Shown in pieces: positions 1-6,580 of a DNA stretch of 6,580 nucleotides; position 1 is the stretch's first letter; every line of letters starts with the position of its first letter. The notes beneath the pieces are model-generated. The model was given only the letters and a program-made list of their open reading frames with translations, was not told where the DNA came from and searched no databases. Source of the DNA: Acidocella sp. 35-58-6 (GTDB lineage Bacteria; Pseudomonadota; Alphaproteobacteria; Acetobacterales; Acetobacteraceae). Where the stretch lies: the NCBI GenBank assembly GCA_002281005.1, contig NCFD01000072.1, positions 1 through 6,580 of the forward strand. The letters are read 5' to 3'. The translations under genes and the position numbers were made by a program.

Positions 1-1191
1 GGTTTCGGTAAAGCGCCGGCGTTCATCCAACTGGCCATAAGCCACCATCAGCTCAGCCCGCTGCGCCGCCAATTGCCCGGTCATGCGATTAAACGCCCGC
101 GACAGGCCGGCCACCTCATCCCCGGTCGCAGTTTCAGGCACCCGCACGGTCAAATCACCGGCTCGCACCCGCTCTGCCGCCCGCATCAGATGCCCAATCG
201 GCTTGGCAATCTGGTTGGCAATCACCAGTCCGATCAGCACCGCAGCCGAGAGCACCAGCAGCGCCACGGTTGCAAAAATCAACGCAAATGAGATCTCCAA
301 CCCATTACGGTTCTGCGATAGCCTTTGATATTCTGCAACCGCTGCCTCGGTTTTTTGCACATGGTCCAAAATCGCTGGGTCAATTGGCCGCTCGATCAGC
401 AGCATCAAAGGCGGTGTCGAATCCAATTGAATGACCGCCCGCTCCAAGGTGGAGTCCGGCGGGCTGATCACCACCACTTGCCCAGCCCGCGCACTGGCAA
501 TTTCCGCCTGATTGGGAATCGTCGCTCCCATCCCGGCGAGCAACCCCGCCGAGGCGATCACCTGCCCGGTCACCGGCTCAAAAATCACCGCCTGGGTCAA
601 CCCGCGCGTGGCGGTCTGCTGCACTAAAAAATTCGCAAACCCCGTCGCGTCGCCATAAAAAATCGTCCCATTCTGCGAGAGATCATTTGCAATCGCCAAA
701 GCATCGAGCCGGATATCATTGGTGTGTTCTGCCAAATACCCCTGCGCGACCTGGTTGCTCTCATCGAGCGCGGTCTGCACCCGCGCATTGAACCACGCCT
801 GAATGCCTATATTGAAGAATACGGTGGCAAATATCGCCACCAAAATGGCCGGCACCGCCGCCACGCCGCCAAACAACAACACCAGACGCACATGCAGACG
901 CGCGCCCGCCGCACCCTGCCTTCGCTCCAGCACCACCCGCGTCACACGGCCCACCAGAATGATAATCAGCAGCAGCAGAGCCGCAAAATCCGCCACCGAC
1001 ATGCCAATCGCGACCGACGAATGCACGCCAAGCTTCACCCGGCCCGCCAAAATCGCAAACGTTGCAATCCCTAGCAGCAACGCAACCGAGGCCAGCAGCA
1101 ACGTTGAAACCCGGCCCAGAGCGATATCCAGCGCCCTGGTTGCCCAAGGCCGCTTGGTCACATCAGTATCCAGTCCGGCTGACAAGCTCAC
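1..1191 (-). CDS. ntrY: NtrY-type membrane sensor histidine kinase, N-terminal part (runs off left edge)
   Basis: The frame is open from just after a TGA at 1201-1203 to base 1, giving 397 residues with no stop; the C-terminus is outside the window. Visible parts: hydrophobic segments at about residues 28-50, 59-81 and 103-128; a periplasmic sensor region at about 130-298; another membrane segment at about 300-325; and a HAMP domain at about 324-375 (KPIGHLMRAAERVRAGDL, then DEVAGLSRAFNRM). The stretch AGARLHVRLVLLFGGVAAVP and the following FFNIGIQAWF are typical of NtrY. The PAS, phospho-acceptor histidine and ATPase domains expected in the family would lie beyond base 1. Together with the response regulator NtrX, NtrY is known to sense redox or nitrogen-related signals in alphaproteobacteria. 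The start is uncertain: I chose GTG at 1191 because a stop lies just upstream, but TTG at 1185 and GTG at 1161 are alternatives and none has a strong Shine-Dalgarno. It follows ntrC on the same strand. Confidence 0.9.
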   Translation of the reverse strand, partial: MSLSAGLDTDVTKRPWATRALDIALGRVSTLLLASVALLLGIATFAILAGRVKLGVHSSVAIGMSVADFAALLLLIIILVGRVTRVVLERRQGAAGARLHVRLVLLFGGVAAVPAILVAIFATVFFNIGIQAWFNARVQTALDESNQVAQGYLAEHTNDIRLDALAIANDLSQNGTIFYGDATGFANFLVQQTATRGLTQAVIFEPVTGQVIASAGLLAGMGATIPNQAEIASARAGQVVVISPPDSTLERAVIQLDSTPPLMLLIERPIDPAILDHVQKTEAAVAEYQRLSQNRNGLEISFALIFATVALLVLSAAVLIGLVIANQIAKPIGHLMRAAERVRAGDLTVRVPETATGDEVAGLSRAFNRMTGQLAAQRAELMVAYGQLDERRRFTET

Positions 1192-1192
1192 G

Positions 1193-1264
1193 CTAAACCA
1201 TCACAGCAAATGCGTGAATTGAGAAACCACCCAGAACAGCCATAAAAGCGAGTGCCATATCCAT
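1193..1264 (-). CDS. Possible 23-residue hydrophobic micro-ORF upstream of ntrY
   Basis: In the gap between ntrC and ntrY an ATG at 1264 opens a 23-codon frame ending in TAG at 1193-1195. The product begins MDMALAFMAVLGG and is nearly all hydrophobic, like a single membrane segment. It is preceded at 4 bases by AGGCGG (plus-strand 1269-1274), the best ribosome binding site in this gap. Its stop is separated by one base from the GTG chosen for ntrY, an arrangement that would permit translational coupling, which could explain how ntrY is translated without its own ribosome site. I recognise no homologue; this is an inference from start, ribosome site and spacing, and a frame this short could be chance. 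Confidence 0.35.
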   Translation of the reverse strand: MDMALAFMAVLGGFSIHAFAVMV

Positions 1265-1297
1265 AATACCGCCTGGTAGCCAAACATTCAGAGAGCT

Positions 1298-2755
1298 CTA
1301 TCCAACACGGCGCTGCACACCAATACCATGTTCACGAATTTTTTTACGCAGCGTGTTGCGGTTCAGTCCCAACAGTGCGGCCGCCCGTATCTGGTTGCCA
1401 CGCGTTTCCGCTAAAGTCATCCGTATCAACGGCCGCTCCAATTCCGCCAGCGCACGCTCATACAGCACGCCTTCCTCACCACTTTCCCGGATCGCTGCCA
1501 GCAAGCGGTTCACATGACGCTCAACCACCGTCGCCATGGTATCAGCTTCATCACCCCGCACCGGTGCGGCAGCTTCTTCAGCAGCCACATAGTCTGCCAG
1601 TTCAGGCGCCAAAATCGCCTCGGTGATCACCGACTGCGGCACCAACGCCGCCAACCGGCGGATTAAATTCTCCAACTCACGGACATTCCCCGGCCACCGG
1701 TAAGCCGAGAGCATCGCCATCGCGCCCTGATCCAGTGTTTTTACCGGTAACCCCTCAGCCGCCGCCTTGTTTAAAAAATGCTGCGCCAGCACGGGGATAT
1801 CATCAGCCCGCTCACGCAGCGGCGGCAGCCGGATCGGCACCACGTTCAAACGGTAAAACAAATCCTCGCGGAACTGACCGCTGCGGATCAAGGCGCGCAA
1901 ATCCCTGTGAGTTGCCGCCACAATTCGCGCATTCGCCCGGATCGGTTGGCGTCCACCGACAGTGGTAAATTCGCCTTCCTGCAATACCCTGAGCAACCGG
2001 GTCTGTGCTTCCGGCGGCATATCGCCGATTTCATCCAGGAACAATGTTCCGCCATTGGCCTGCTCGAAGCGTCCCACATGCCGGTTGGTGGCCCCGGTAA
2101 AGGCGCCGCGTTCGTGCCCAAACAACTCGCTCTCAATCAACTCACGTGGGATCGCCGCCATATTGATCGCGACAAACGGGCCGGCGCGGCGGCGGCCATA
2201 ATCATGCAACGCCCGCGCCACCAATTCTTTCCCCGCACCACTCTCACCATTCACCATCACGGTTAAATCGGTGGTGGTGAGCCGCGCGATAATCCGATAA
2301 ATTTCCTGCATCGCTGGGCTGCGGCCAATCAGCGGCAACGCCTCGTCCGGATTTTTCGGGGCTTCTGTCGTGGCGGCATTTTGCAGCGGCTGCTTAATTG
2401 CCCGGTCCACCACCGCCAATAAATCAGCAAGGTCAAACGGCTTCGGCAAATAATCAAACGCGCCGCGCTGGGTTGCCTGCACGGCGGTGGTCAGGGTGGA
2501 TTGCGCACTCATCACAATCACCGGCAATTCTGGCCTGATCCGGCGGATGCGCGGCACCAAATCCAAGCCATTTTCATCGGGCATGATGACATCGGTAATC
2601 ACCAGATCCCCTTCGCCATCCTCCACCCAACGCCACAGCGTGGCGGCGGAAGCGGTGGCCCGCACCTGATAGCCCGAGCGCCCCAGCGCCTGCGTCAACA
2701 CGGTGCGGATCGAGCGGTCATCATCGGCGATCAGAATGGTCGGCAACGTCGTCAT
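1298..2755 (-). CDS. ntrC: Nitrogen assimilation response regulator NtrC, sigma-54 activator
   Basis: This 485-residue protein has the full NtrC layout. The receiver domain covers about residues 1-120, with the acidic pair at D11/D12, phospho-acceptor D55 ([11 protein letters not shown]), S83 and K105. The AAA+ domain covers about 141-375, with Walker A GESGAGKE at 170-177, the sigma-54 contact loop GAFTGA at 217-222, Walker B TLFLDE at 237-242 and WPGNVREL at 354-361. A Fis-type helix-turn-helix lies at about 452-478 ([20 protein letters not shown]). When phosphorylated by NtrB, NtrC binds enhancers and hydrolyses ATP to open sigma-54 promoters of nitrogen-scavenging genes. Length and all key residues are as expected. 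Its ATG overlaps the ntrB stop by 4 bases (ATGA, 2752-2755), so it is probably translationally coupled to ntrB and made in step with it. Confidence 0.97.
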   Translation of the reverse strand: MTTLPTILIADDDRSIRTVLTQALGRSGYQVRATASAATLWRWVEDGEGDLVITDVIMPDENGLDLVPRIRRIRPELPVIVMSAQSTLTTAVQATQRGAFDYLPKPFDLADLLAVVDRAIKQPLQNAATTEAPKNPDEALPLIGRSPAMQEIYRIIARLTTTDLTVMVNGESGAGKELVARALHDYGRRRAGPFVAINMAAIPRELIESELFGHERGAFTGATNRHVGRFEQANGGTLFLDEIGDMPPEAQTRLLRVLQEGEFTTVGGRQPIRANARIVAATHRDLRALIRSGQFREDLFYRLNVVPIRLPPLRERADDIPVLAQHFLNKAAAEGLPVKTLDQGAMAMLSAYRWPGNVRELENLIRRLAALVPQSVITEAILAPELADYVAAEEAAAPVRGDEADTMATVVERHVNRLLAAIRESGEEGVLYERALAELERPLIRMTLAETRGNQIRAAALLGLNRNTLRKKIREHGIGVQRRVG

Positions 2756-3903
2756 GAATGCTCACTCTCAGATGGTTCTTCAAATACCGGCAGATTAATC
2801 CGGAATTCCGTCCGGCCAGGCCGGCTATCAACGTCAATCAAGCCACCGTGGTCGGCGACAATTTTCGCCACCAGCGCCAACCCAAGCCCGCTGCCGGTCG
2901 CCTTGGTGCTGATAAATGGCTCGAACAAATGCCTGCGAATATCATCAGGAATCCCCGGCCCGTTATCACGCACTGATACAAACAAGGGTAAATTCGCCCG
3001 CCCACGCTTGGAGGCCGCCGACAATCTCACCCCATGCTGAAACCCGGTCGAAAGATGAATTTCGCCATCAGAGCGATCCATGCTGGCGATCGATTCCGCA
3101 GCGTTTTTCACCAGGTTCAACAACACCTGAATCAACTGGTCACGATTGCCATGCACGTGCGGCAATGAAGGGTCATAGGTCTCAATAAATTTAATCCGCG
3201 CCGCAAAACCTGAACCCGCGAGCTTGCGGACATGCTCCAGCACCCGATGAATATTCACCGCATCGCGCTGCAATTTTTTCTCGCCAAACGTCTCCATCCG
3301 CTCAACCATGGCGCGGATACGGTCAGCCTCATCGCGGATCAGCACCGCCAATTCACGGTCCGCCGCCGGCGCGCTGGTTTCCAGCAACTGCGCGGCCCCG
3401 CGAATGCCCGATAGCGGATTTTTCACCTCATGTGCCAAAATTGCGGCCATGCCCGTGATACTACGGGCGGCATTGCGCGCTGACATCTGCTGGTCCAGCG
3501 CCCGTGCCGCCGAGCTATCCTGCAAGGTCAGCACCACATGCCCGGCCACGTCAGCCAGCGGTGCCACTTGCACTGAAGTTCCCCGGCGCGTCAGGCGCGG
3601 CCCTTCCAGCACCATGTCATGCTCGGCCACGGTCAAACCATCACGCCGTGCCCGCTCGATCAATAAAAAAACCGGATGATCCGCTGGCAATATCTCGCTC
3701 AGTGCCTGATCCACCAGCAGAGCGCTTGACGACCCAAAAAACTCCTCAGCCGCATAATTCACAAAACAAAACGAATCATTCTCGTTCAGCATCACCACCG
3801 CAACTGGCAGCGCACCGAGAATCTGCGCATGATCCACCTTCACAACAGTCTTGGGCGGCGACGACCGCCGCACCATACCAAAGGCCCGCCGCAATCCGCT
3901 CAT
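2752..3903 (-). CDS. ntrB: Nitrogen regulation sensor histidine kinase NtrB (GlnL)
   Basis: This 383-residue protein has no membrane segment and fits a cytoplasmic NtrB kinase. A PAS-like sensor domain lies at about residues 24-130 ([29 protein letters not shown]). The dimerisation/phospho-acceptor domain carries H158 in [18 protein letters not shown]. The ATPase domain has the N box NLVKNAAE (263-270), G1 box DNGPGIP (313-319) and G2 box GSGLGLAL (337-344). In the known pathway NtrB phosphorylates or dephosphorylates NtrC depending on PII protein binding; no PII gene is in this window. Its start overlaps the dusB stop and its stop overlaps the ntrC start, each by 4 bases (ATGA), so the three genes form one operon. 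The stretch at about 285-305, between the N and G1 boxes, is somewhat long and basic, but I see nothing broken. Confidence 0.96.
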   Translation of the reverse strand: MSGLRRAFGMVRRSSPPKTVVKVDHAQILGALPVAVVMLNENDSFCFVNYAAEEFFGSSSALLVDQALSEILPADHPVFLLIERARRDGLTVAEHDMVLEGPRLTRRGTSVQVAPLADVAGHVVLTLQDSSAARALDQQMSARNAARSITGMAAILAHEVKNPLSGIRGAAQLLETSAPAADRELAVLIRDEADRIRAMVERMETFGEKKLQRDAVNIHRVLEHVRKLAGSGFAARIKFIETYDPSLPHVHGNRDQLIQVLLNLVKNAAESIASMDRSDGEIHLSTGFQHGVRLSAASKRGRANLPLFVSVRDNGPGIPDDIRRHLFEPFISTKATGSGLGLALVAKIVADHGGLIDVDSRPGRTEFRINLPVFEEPSESEHS

Positions 3904-4961
3904 GCCGCCATCGCCAGATGCACATCAGCCTGCCGCACAAAGCCCGAGGCGATCAAAGGATCATAAAACGCATCAATCAAAGCCATTACCTCTTGGGCGT
4001 TATCCAACCGGTTCATCTGCGCCCGAAACGCTGCCGAACCATGCAGCCCGTGCGAGTACCAAGCCAGATGCTTACGGGCCAAACGCACCCCGGCATTGTC
4101 TCCAAAGTGCGACCGGATGCTCTCGTAATGGCGCAGCATGATTTGTTTTTGCGTGGCCAGGTCGGGGTCGGCCAGCCGCTCGCCGGTGGTGAGGTAATGC
4201 GCCACCTGAGCCAAAAACCATGGCCGCCCGTAGGACCCGCGACCAATCATCACCCCGTCCGCATGGCTGCACGCCAGCGCCGCGACAGCCTTCTCGATGC
4301 TGGTAATATCGCCATTCACGATGATCGGGATTTTCACAGCCTCTTTCACCTGGGCGACAAAATCCCAATCCGCCACGCCCTCATAGAATTGCTGACGGGT
4401 GCGGCCATGCACGGTCACCATCGCAATCCCGGAGTCTTCGGCAATTTTCGCCAATTTTGGGGCGTTCAGGCTCTGCAAATCCCAACCCATCCGCATTTTC
4501 AGCGTCACCGGTACGTCCACCGCCCTTACGGTTGCCGCCAAAATCTTCTCGGCCAAAATCTCATCACGCATCAAAGCTGAGCCTGCCGTTTGCCCAATCG
4601 CCACTTTTTTAACCGGACAGCCAAAATTAATATCGATTAGGTCAGCGCCTTGCCCCACCGCAATCCGTGCCGCCTCAGCCATCGCCTCGGGTTCGCACCC
4701 TGCCAACTGCACCGAAGACGGCCCACCGCCTGAAACAACCTCGGCCATCCGCATGGTATTGCGGTTTTCCCGCACCATCGCCCAGCTCGCAATCATCTCC
4801 GAGACCACCAAAGGCGCGCCCATCGACTTCGCCAACGCCCGGAAAGGTAAATCCGTCACCCCCGACAAAGGTGCCAAAATAACCGGCTGATCCAGCCTCA
4901 CAGCCTTCGGGCCGGTTCCGATCGTGATCGGTTTAATGAGGGGAGAGAAACTATTGCTCAT
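3900..4961 (-). CDS. dusB: tRNA-dihydrouridine synthase DusB (NifR3)
   Basis: This 353-residue flavoprotein has the Dus family TIM-barrel signatures: [14 protein letters not shown] at 28-41 (FMN region), [11 protein letters not shown] at 110-120 with catalytic C115, TLKMRMGW at 153-160 with K155, [12 protein letters not shown] at 184-195 with H185, IVNGDI at 214-219 and [15 protein letters not shown] at 235-249. It reduces specific uridines in the tRNA D-loop to dihydrouridine using FMN and NADPH (U17 in the E. coli DusB case; the target here is inferred). It was named nifR3 in alphaproteobacteria because it heads the ntrBC operon, as here. The ATG at 4961 is the first in frame, and the barrel core begins about 28 residues in. 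The ribosome site is weak (only GGGTAG, too far upstream to be convincing), so the exact start is less certain than the identity. Confidence 0.96.
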   Translation of the reverse strand: MSNSFSPLIKPITIGTGPKAVRLDQPVILAPLSGVTDLPFRALAKSMGAPLVVSEMIASWAMVRENRNTMRMAEVVSGGGPSSVQLAGCEPEAMAEAARIAVGQGADLIDINFGCPVKKVAIGQTAGSALMRDEILAEKILAATVRAVDVPVTLKMRMGWDLQSLNAPKLAKIAEDSGIAMVTVHGRTRQQFYEGVADWDFVAQVKEAVKIPIIVNGDITSIEKAVAALACSHADGVMIGRGSYGRPWFLAQVAHYLTTGERLADPDLATQKQIMLRHYESIRSHFGDNAGVRLARKHLAWYSHGLHGSAAFRAQMNRLDNAQEVMALIDAFYDPLIASGFVRQADVHLAMAA

Positions 4962-5052
4962 GATTTGTGCAAACTACCCGTCCCAGGCGCGGCACGCAAT
5001 CACCCTGACACAGAGTTGACGACAATGCCGCTGGTCGTCACATCACTGGCGC
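4962..5052. promoter_or_regulatory. Divergent intergenic region between dusB-ntrBC and ispDF
   Basis: These 91 bases must hold promoters for both the minus-strand dusB-ntrB-ntrC operon and plus-strand ispDF. For ispDF the best -35 match is TTGACG at 5016-5021. At 17-18 bases downstream there is only a poor -10, and it would put transcription start almost at the ATG. For dusB, TTGCGT followed after 17 bases by TAGTTT on the minus strand is a weak sigma-70-type candidate. I found no sigma-54 -24/-12 pair here. Assignment is by eye and tentative. Confidence 0.4.
5017..5040. promoter_or_regulatory. Perfect 7-bp inverted repeat, operator-like or mRNA-leader hairpin
   Basis: TGACGAC at 5017-5023 is matched by its exact reverse complement GTCGTCA at 5034-5040, with a 10-base spacer. 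The left arm overlaps the -35-like TTGACG of the putative ispDF promoter and the right arm ends 12 bases before the ispDF ATG. It could bind a dimeric regulator. If transcription starts upstream, it could instead fold into a 7-bp stem near the start codon. The protein that might bind is unknown. Confidence 0.4.
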
Positions 5053-6186
5053 ATGAAACTTTCCGCGATCCTGGTCGCCGGCGGCACCGGCTCACGCTTC
5101 GGTGGTGACACCCCAAAGCAGGTGCTGCACCTGCACGGCAAGCCTGTCATCCGCTACGCCGCTGAGGCCCTGCTGGCGCATATTGACCTGCTGCAACCCG
5201 TAGGGGACGCCGCACTGATCGGCCCCGCTTTGGCGGGTTTGCCGCATTTACCCATCGTTCCCGGCGGCGCCGAACGCCAGGATTCCGTGCGCAACGGCCT
5301 GGAAGCCCTCAGCGCCCACACCCCGGATATTGTGCTCATCCACGACGCCGCCCGCCCGATCATCCCCGCCGGTACCGTTGCGGCGCTGCTCACCGCCCTG
5401 AAAACCCATGAAGGCGCCATCCCTGCTGTGCCGGTCTCAGACACCCTAAAACGCGGCAGCCAAAGCGTGATTGTCGAAACCGTGCCCCGCGCCGGTCTGT
5501 TCCGCGCCCAAACCCCGCAAGCCTTCCGCTATGCTACGATTTTGCGGCTGCATCGGCAATCCATTGGTGCCATCGTCACCGACGATGCTGCCCTGCTGGA
5601 AGCCGCCCACCTCCCGGTCGCGCTCATCGCGGGTACTGAGCAAAATATCAAAATCACCTATCAAGAGGATTTCTCACGCGTGCAAAACATACTAGGCGGC
5701 CAGATGGTCCCCCGAATCGGCACCGGGTTCGACGTTCACGCCATGGAAACCGGCCGCCCGATGATCATCTGCGGCGTCAATATCCCGTTCGAGAAAGGCC
5801 TGGCCGGCCATTCGGATGCTGATGTGGGCATTCATGCGCTGTGTGATGCGATTTACGGCGCCCTGGCGGAAGGCGACATCGGCCGGCACTTCCCGCCCTC
5901 CGAGGCTACCTGGAAAGACGCCGACAGCGCCAGGTTCCTGCGCCACGCCGCCGAACGGATCAAAGCCCGCGGCGGCGTCCTCTCCAACGCCGACATCACC
6001 ATCATCTGCGAGCAACCTAAAATTACCCCGCACGCCCCCGCCATGCGCGCCAGGCTCGCAGAATTGCTGGGCGTTTCAATTGAGCTCATCTCAGTCAAGG
6101 CCACCACCTCCGAGCGGCTGGGCTTCACGGGGCGCGGCGAAGGCATTGCCGCGCAGGCAGCCGTGATAGTTATTCTGCCTGCCTAA
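5053..6186 (+). CDS. ispDF: Bifunctional MEP-pathway enzyme IspDF
   Basis: This 377-residue fusion carries two enzymes of the non-mevalonate isoprenoid pathway. Residues 1 to about 215 are IspD (MEP cytidylyltransferase, making CDP-methylerythritol from MEP and CTP): nucleotide-binding AGGTGSRFG at 9-17 with K22, [12 protein letters not shown] at 75-86, IHDAARP at 96-102, TPQAF at 154-158 and TDDAALLE at 176-183. Residues from about 219 are IspF (MEcPP synthase, which cyclises CDP-ME 2-phosphate with release of CMP): metal ligands D227 and H229 in GTGFDVH and H261 in [14 protein letters not shown], then [20 protein letters not shown] near the end. The linker is only a few residues. IspE, which acts between these steps, is not here; such fusions are common in alphaproteobacteria. 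The ATG at 5053 puts the IspD fold directly at the N-terminus, but no Shine-Dalgarno precedes it. Confidence 0.97.
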   Translation: MKLSAILVAGGTGSRFGGDTPKQVLHLHGKPVIRYAAEALLAHIDLLQPVGDAALIGPALAGLPHLPIVPGGAERQDSVRNGLEALSAHTPDIVLIHDAARPIIPAGTVAALLTALKTHEGAIPAVPVSDTLKRGSQSVIVETVPRAGLFRAQTPQAFRYATILRLHRQSIGAIVTDDAALLEAAHLPVALIAGTEQNIKITYQEDFSRVQNILGGQMVPRIGTGFDVHAMETGRPMIICGVNIPFEKGLAGHSDADVGIHALCDAIYGALAEGDIGRHFPPSEATWKDADSARFLRHAAERIKARGGVLSNADITIICEQPKITPHAPAMRARLAELLGVSIELISVKATTSERLGFTGRGEGIAAQAAVIVILPA

Positions 6187-6222
6187 CATCACTTACAGCA
6201 TTGCAGCGTTGTGTAATTATGC

Positions 6223-6254
6223 TTGCCCAATTCAGAGGCAACATCGTATATAAT
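6223..6254 (+). promoter_or_regulatory. Sigma-70-type promoter for the sRNA downstream of ispDF
   Basis: A perfect TATAAT lies at 6249-6254, within GTATATAATG. TTGCCC at 6223-6228 is the best upstream -35; its spacer is 18 bases to the shifted TATATA at 6247-6252 and 20 to TATAAT itself, so the -35 is less certain than the -10. Transcription would begin near 6260-6262, exactly where the first hairpin of the sRNA starts. TTGCC (6223-6227) and GGCAA (6237-6241) form a 5-bp inverted repeat across the -35/spacer region, a possible operator. Confidence 0.6.
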
Positions 6255-6260
6255 GCGCTG

Positions 6261-6338
6261 CAGCATGAGCTTGGCTCTGCTGCTTTCTTGGACGTTTCCT
6301 CCCTAAACTTGGCGGCACTTCGGTGCCGCCTTTTTTTT
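6261..6338 (+). ncRNA. mmgR: suhB/mmgR (alpha-r8) family small RNA
   Basis: This is a predicted trans-acting sRNA of about 78 nt between a TATAAT box and an intrinsic terminator. The 5' hairpin pairs GCAGCA (6260-6265) with TGCTGC (6278-6283) and GAG (6267-6269) with CTC (6275-6277), with one bulged T and a 5-base loop. The linker 6284-6310 carries TTGGACG and then TTTCCTCCCT (6295-6304). The 3' part is the UUCG-capped terminator. This two-hairpin form, the length and the UUUCCUCCCU 10-mer match what I recall of the alphaproteobacterial suhB/mmgR RNAs; mmgR of Sinorhizobium meliloti is about 77 nt and affects polyhydroxybutyrate accumulation. The CCUCCC core resembles an anti-Shine-Dalgarno, so base-pairing with mRNA ribosome sites is a likely mode of action. 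The 5' end may shift by a base or two. Family assignment is from memory of the motif, not from a covariance search. Confidence 0.8.
6311..6338 (+). terminator. Rho-independent terminator with UUCG tetraloop
   Basis: GGCGGCAC (6311-6318) pairs perfectly with GTGCCGCC (6323-6330) around a TTCG loop, followed by eight T residues. It forms the 3' end of the sRNA and would also stop ispDF transcripts, 124 bases after the ispDF stop codon. It is oriented for the plus strand; on the minus strand the stem is followed by AAGTTT, not a U-run. Confidence 0.95.
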
Positions 6339-6349
6339 AGGTTAAAAAC

Positions 6350-6514
6350 TTAATGCCCGGCGATGGCTTTGGTTTCAATAATACTTGGTGCTGCACCCAA
6401 TAACGCCCCGGCCTTGGCGAATGCCGCCGCCAGATGCGGTGATTTCATATGGGAGTCCGCCGCCGCCTGATTTTCATAAATCTCAAACACAATTGATGTC
6501 ACAGCATTTAGCGC
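6350..6514 (-). pseudogene. C-terminal remnant of an antibiotic-biosynthesis-monooxygenase (YgiN-like) domain protein
   Basis: In the minus-strand frame ending at TAA 6350-6352, the translation reads ...VTSIVFEIYENQAAADSHMK, then SPHLAAAFAKAGALLG and a short tail ending AIAGH. The pattern FEIYENQAAADSHMKSPHL matches the second half of small (about 100-residue) dimeric ABM/YgiN-type monooxygenases, which often act on quinones. Only about 50 residues remain: an in-frame TAA at 6515-6517 closes the frame upstream, no ATG with a ribosome site is present, and the other two frames upstream do not resemble the missing N-terminal half. A GTG at 6502 could start a 50-residue product but has no Shine-Dalgarno. 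I call it a truncated pseudogene. It is convergent with the sRNA, its stop lying 11 bases past the terminator. Confidence 0.6.
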
Positions 6515-6580
6515 TTATGCAAGCCATGGGATCGGGACAGGGAGTCGCAATTCCATCAGCGCAAAGTCCCGCTAATGTAT
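6515..6580. other. Unassigned sequence beyond the break in the ABM gene, possible mobile-element edge
   Basis: The sequence right of about 6515 does not continue the monooxygenase gene in any frame. On the minus strand a short open stretch (6515-6571, reading RDFALMELRLPVPIPWLA then stop) could be the end of another gene. GGGAC (6534-6538) and GTCCC (6566-6570) form a weak inverted repeat. This would fit the edge of an insertion or rearrangement, but I cannot identify an element and no complete terminal repeat or target duplication is visible. Confidence 0.25.

Noticed and set aside
761..1147. Glycine-rich 128-residue minus-strand open frame inside ntrY
   Set aside because: It is a shadow of ntrY in another frame, with low-complexity Gly/Ala/Cys composition typical of an out-of-frame reading of GC-rich DNA. 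The true frame shows NtrY membrane segments and HAMP.
1242..1257. Sigma-54 -24 element TGGCAC on the minus strand upstream of ntrY
   Set aside because: The -24 half is exact, but the -12 position reads TTTAT, lacking the essential GC at the required GG-N10-GC spacing. It also lies inside the micro-ORF.
1201..1287. In-frame upstream extension of ntrY starting MFGYQAVLWIWH (28 codons)
   Set aside because: It is in the ntrY frame but ends at TGA 1201-1203 before the kinase. It has no ribosome binding site, and the NtrY family does not need this extra segment; the overlapping frame starting at 1264 is better supported.
3504..4580. Long 358-residue plus-strand open frame opposite ntrB and dusB
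   Set aside because: It lies antisense to two clearly identified genes, is rich in Pro/His/Arg/Gln, and shows no recognisable domain; long antisense frames are common in GC-rich coding DNA.
6187..6248. Possible small gene between ispDF and the sRNA
   Set aside because: No open frame with a credible start and ribosome site fits; the stretch is best explained as ispDF 3' leader plus sRNA promoter.
6311..6338. Terminator acting in both directions, also serving the minus-strand ABM gene
   Set aside because: On the minus strand the stem is followed by AAGTTT with no U-run, so only plus-strand termination is supported.

Overview
This window looks like a chromosomal core region of an alphaproteobacterium, perhaps from the Rhodospirillales/Acetobacteraceae side. 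The lineage comes from gene content and order, not from a search. Three things point that way: the dusB(nifR3)-ntrB-ntrC-ntrY order, a fused bifunctional ispDF instead of separate ispD and ispF, and a small RNA with the hallmarks of the alphaproteobacterial suhB/mmgR (alpha-r8) family. The DNA is GC-rich and the coding regions look intact, with no sign of transfer except at the extreme right end.

The left two thirds (1-4961) is one minus-strand nitrogen-regulation cluster, transcribed right to left: dusB (tRNA dihydrouridine synthase), ntrB (sensor kinase), ntrC (sigma-54 activator) and the N-terminal part of ntrY (membrane sensor kinase, running off the left edge). dusB/ntrB and ntrB/ntrC each overlap by 4 bases (ATGA), so the three are almost certainly co-transcribed and translationally coupled. 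About 106 bases separate ntrC from ntrY. That gap holds a possible 23-codon hydrophobic micro-ORF with a good ribosome binding site, whose stop lies one base from the GTG start chosen for ntrY. NtrB and NtrC form the classical nitrogen-status two-component pair; the NtrY partner (NtrX in related genomes) would lie outside the window.

A 91-base divergent intergenic region (4962-5052) separates dusB from plus-strand ispDF (5053-6186), which encodes two non-consecutive steps of the MEP isoprenoid pathway. The intergenic region holds a perfect 7-bp inverted repeat overlapping a -35-like TTGACG. The ispDF start has no recognisable Shine-Dalgarno sequence.

Downstream of ispDF, a TATAAT box (6249-6254) precedes a roughly 78-nt small RNA (about 6261-6338). 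It has a 5' hairpin, an unpaired linker carrying the 10-mer UUUCCUCCCU, and a UUCG-capped intrinsic terminator with eight U residues. I read this as a suhB/mmgR-type sRNA, and it is the most notable element here. As I recall, mmgR in Sinorhizobium meliloti responds to nitrogen source and NtrC, so its position about 3.5 kb from ntrBC deserves a look.

The last 240 bases hold the C-terminal half of a small antibiotic-biosynthesis-monooxygenase (YgiN-like) protein on the minus strand. Its N-terminal half is missing: homology stops near 6505-6515 and unrelated sequence follows, which suggests a truncated gene next to an insertion or rearrangement point.
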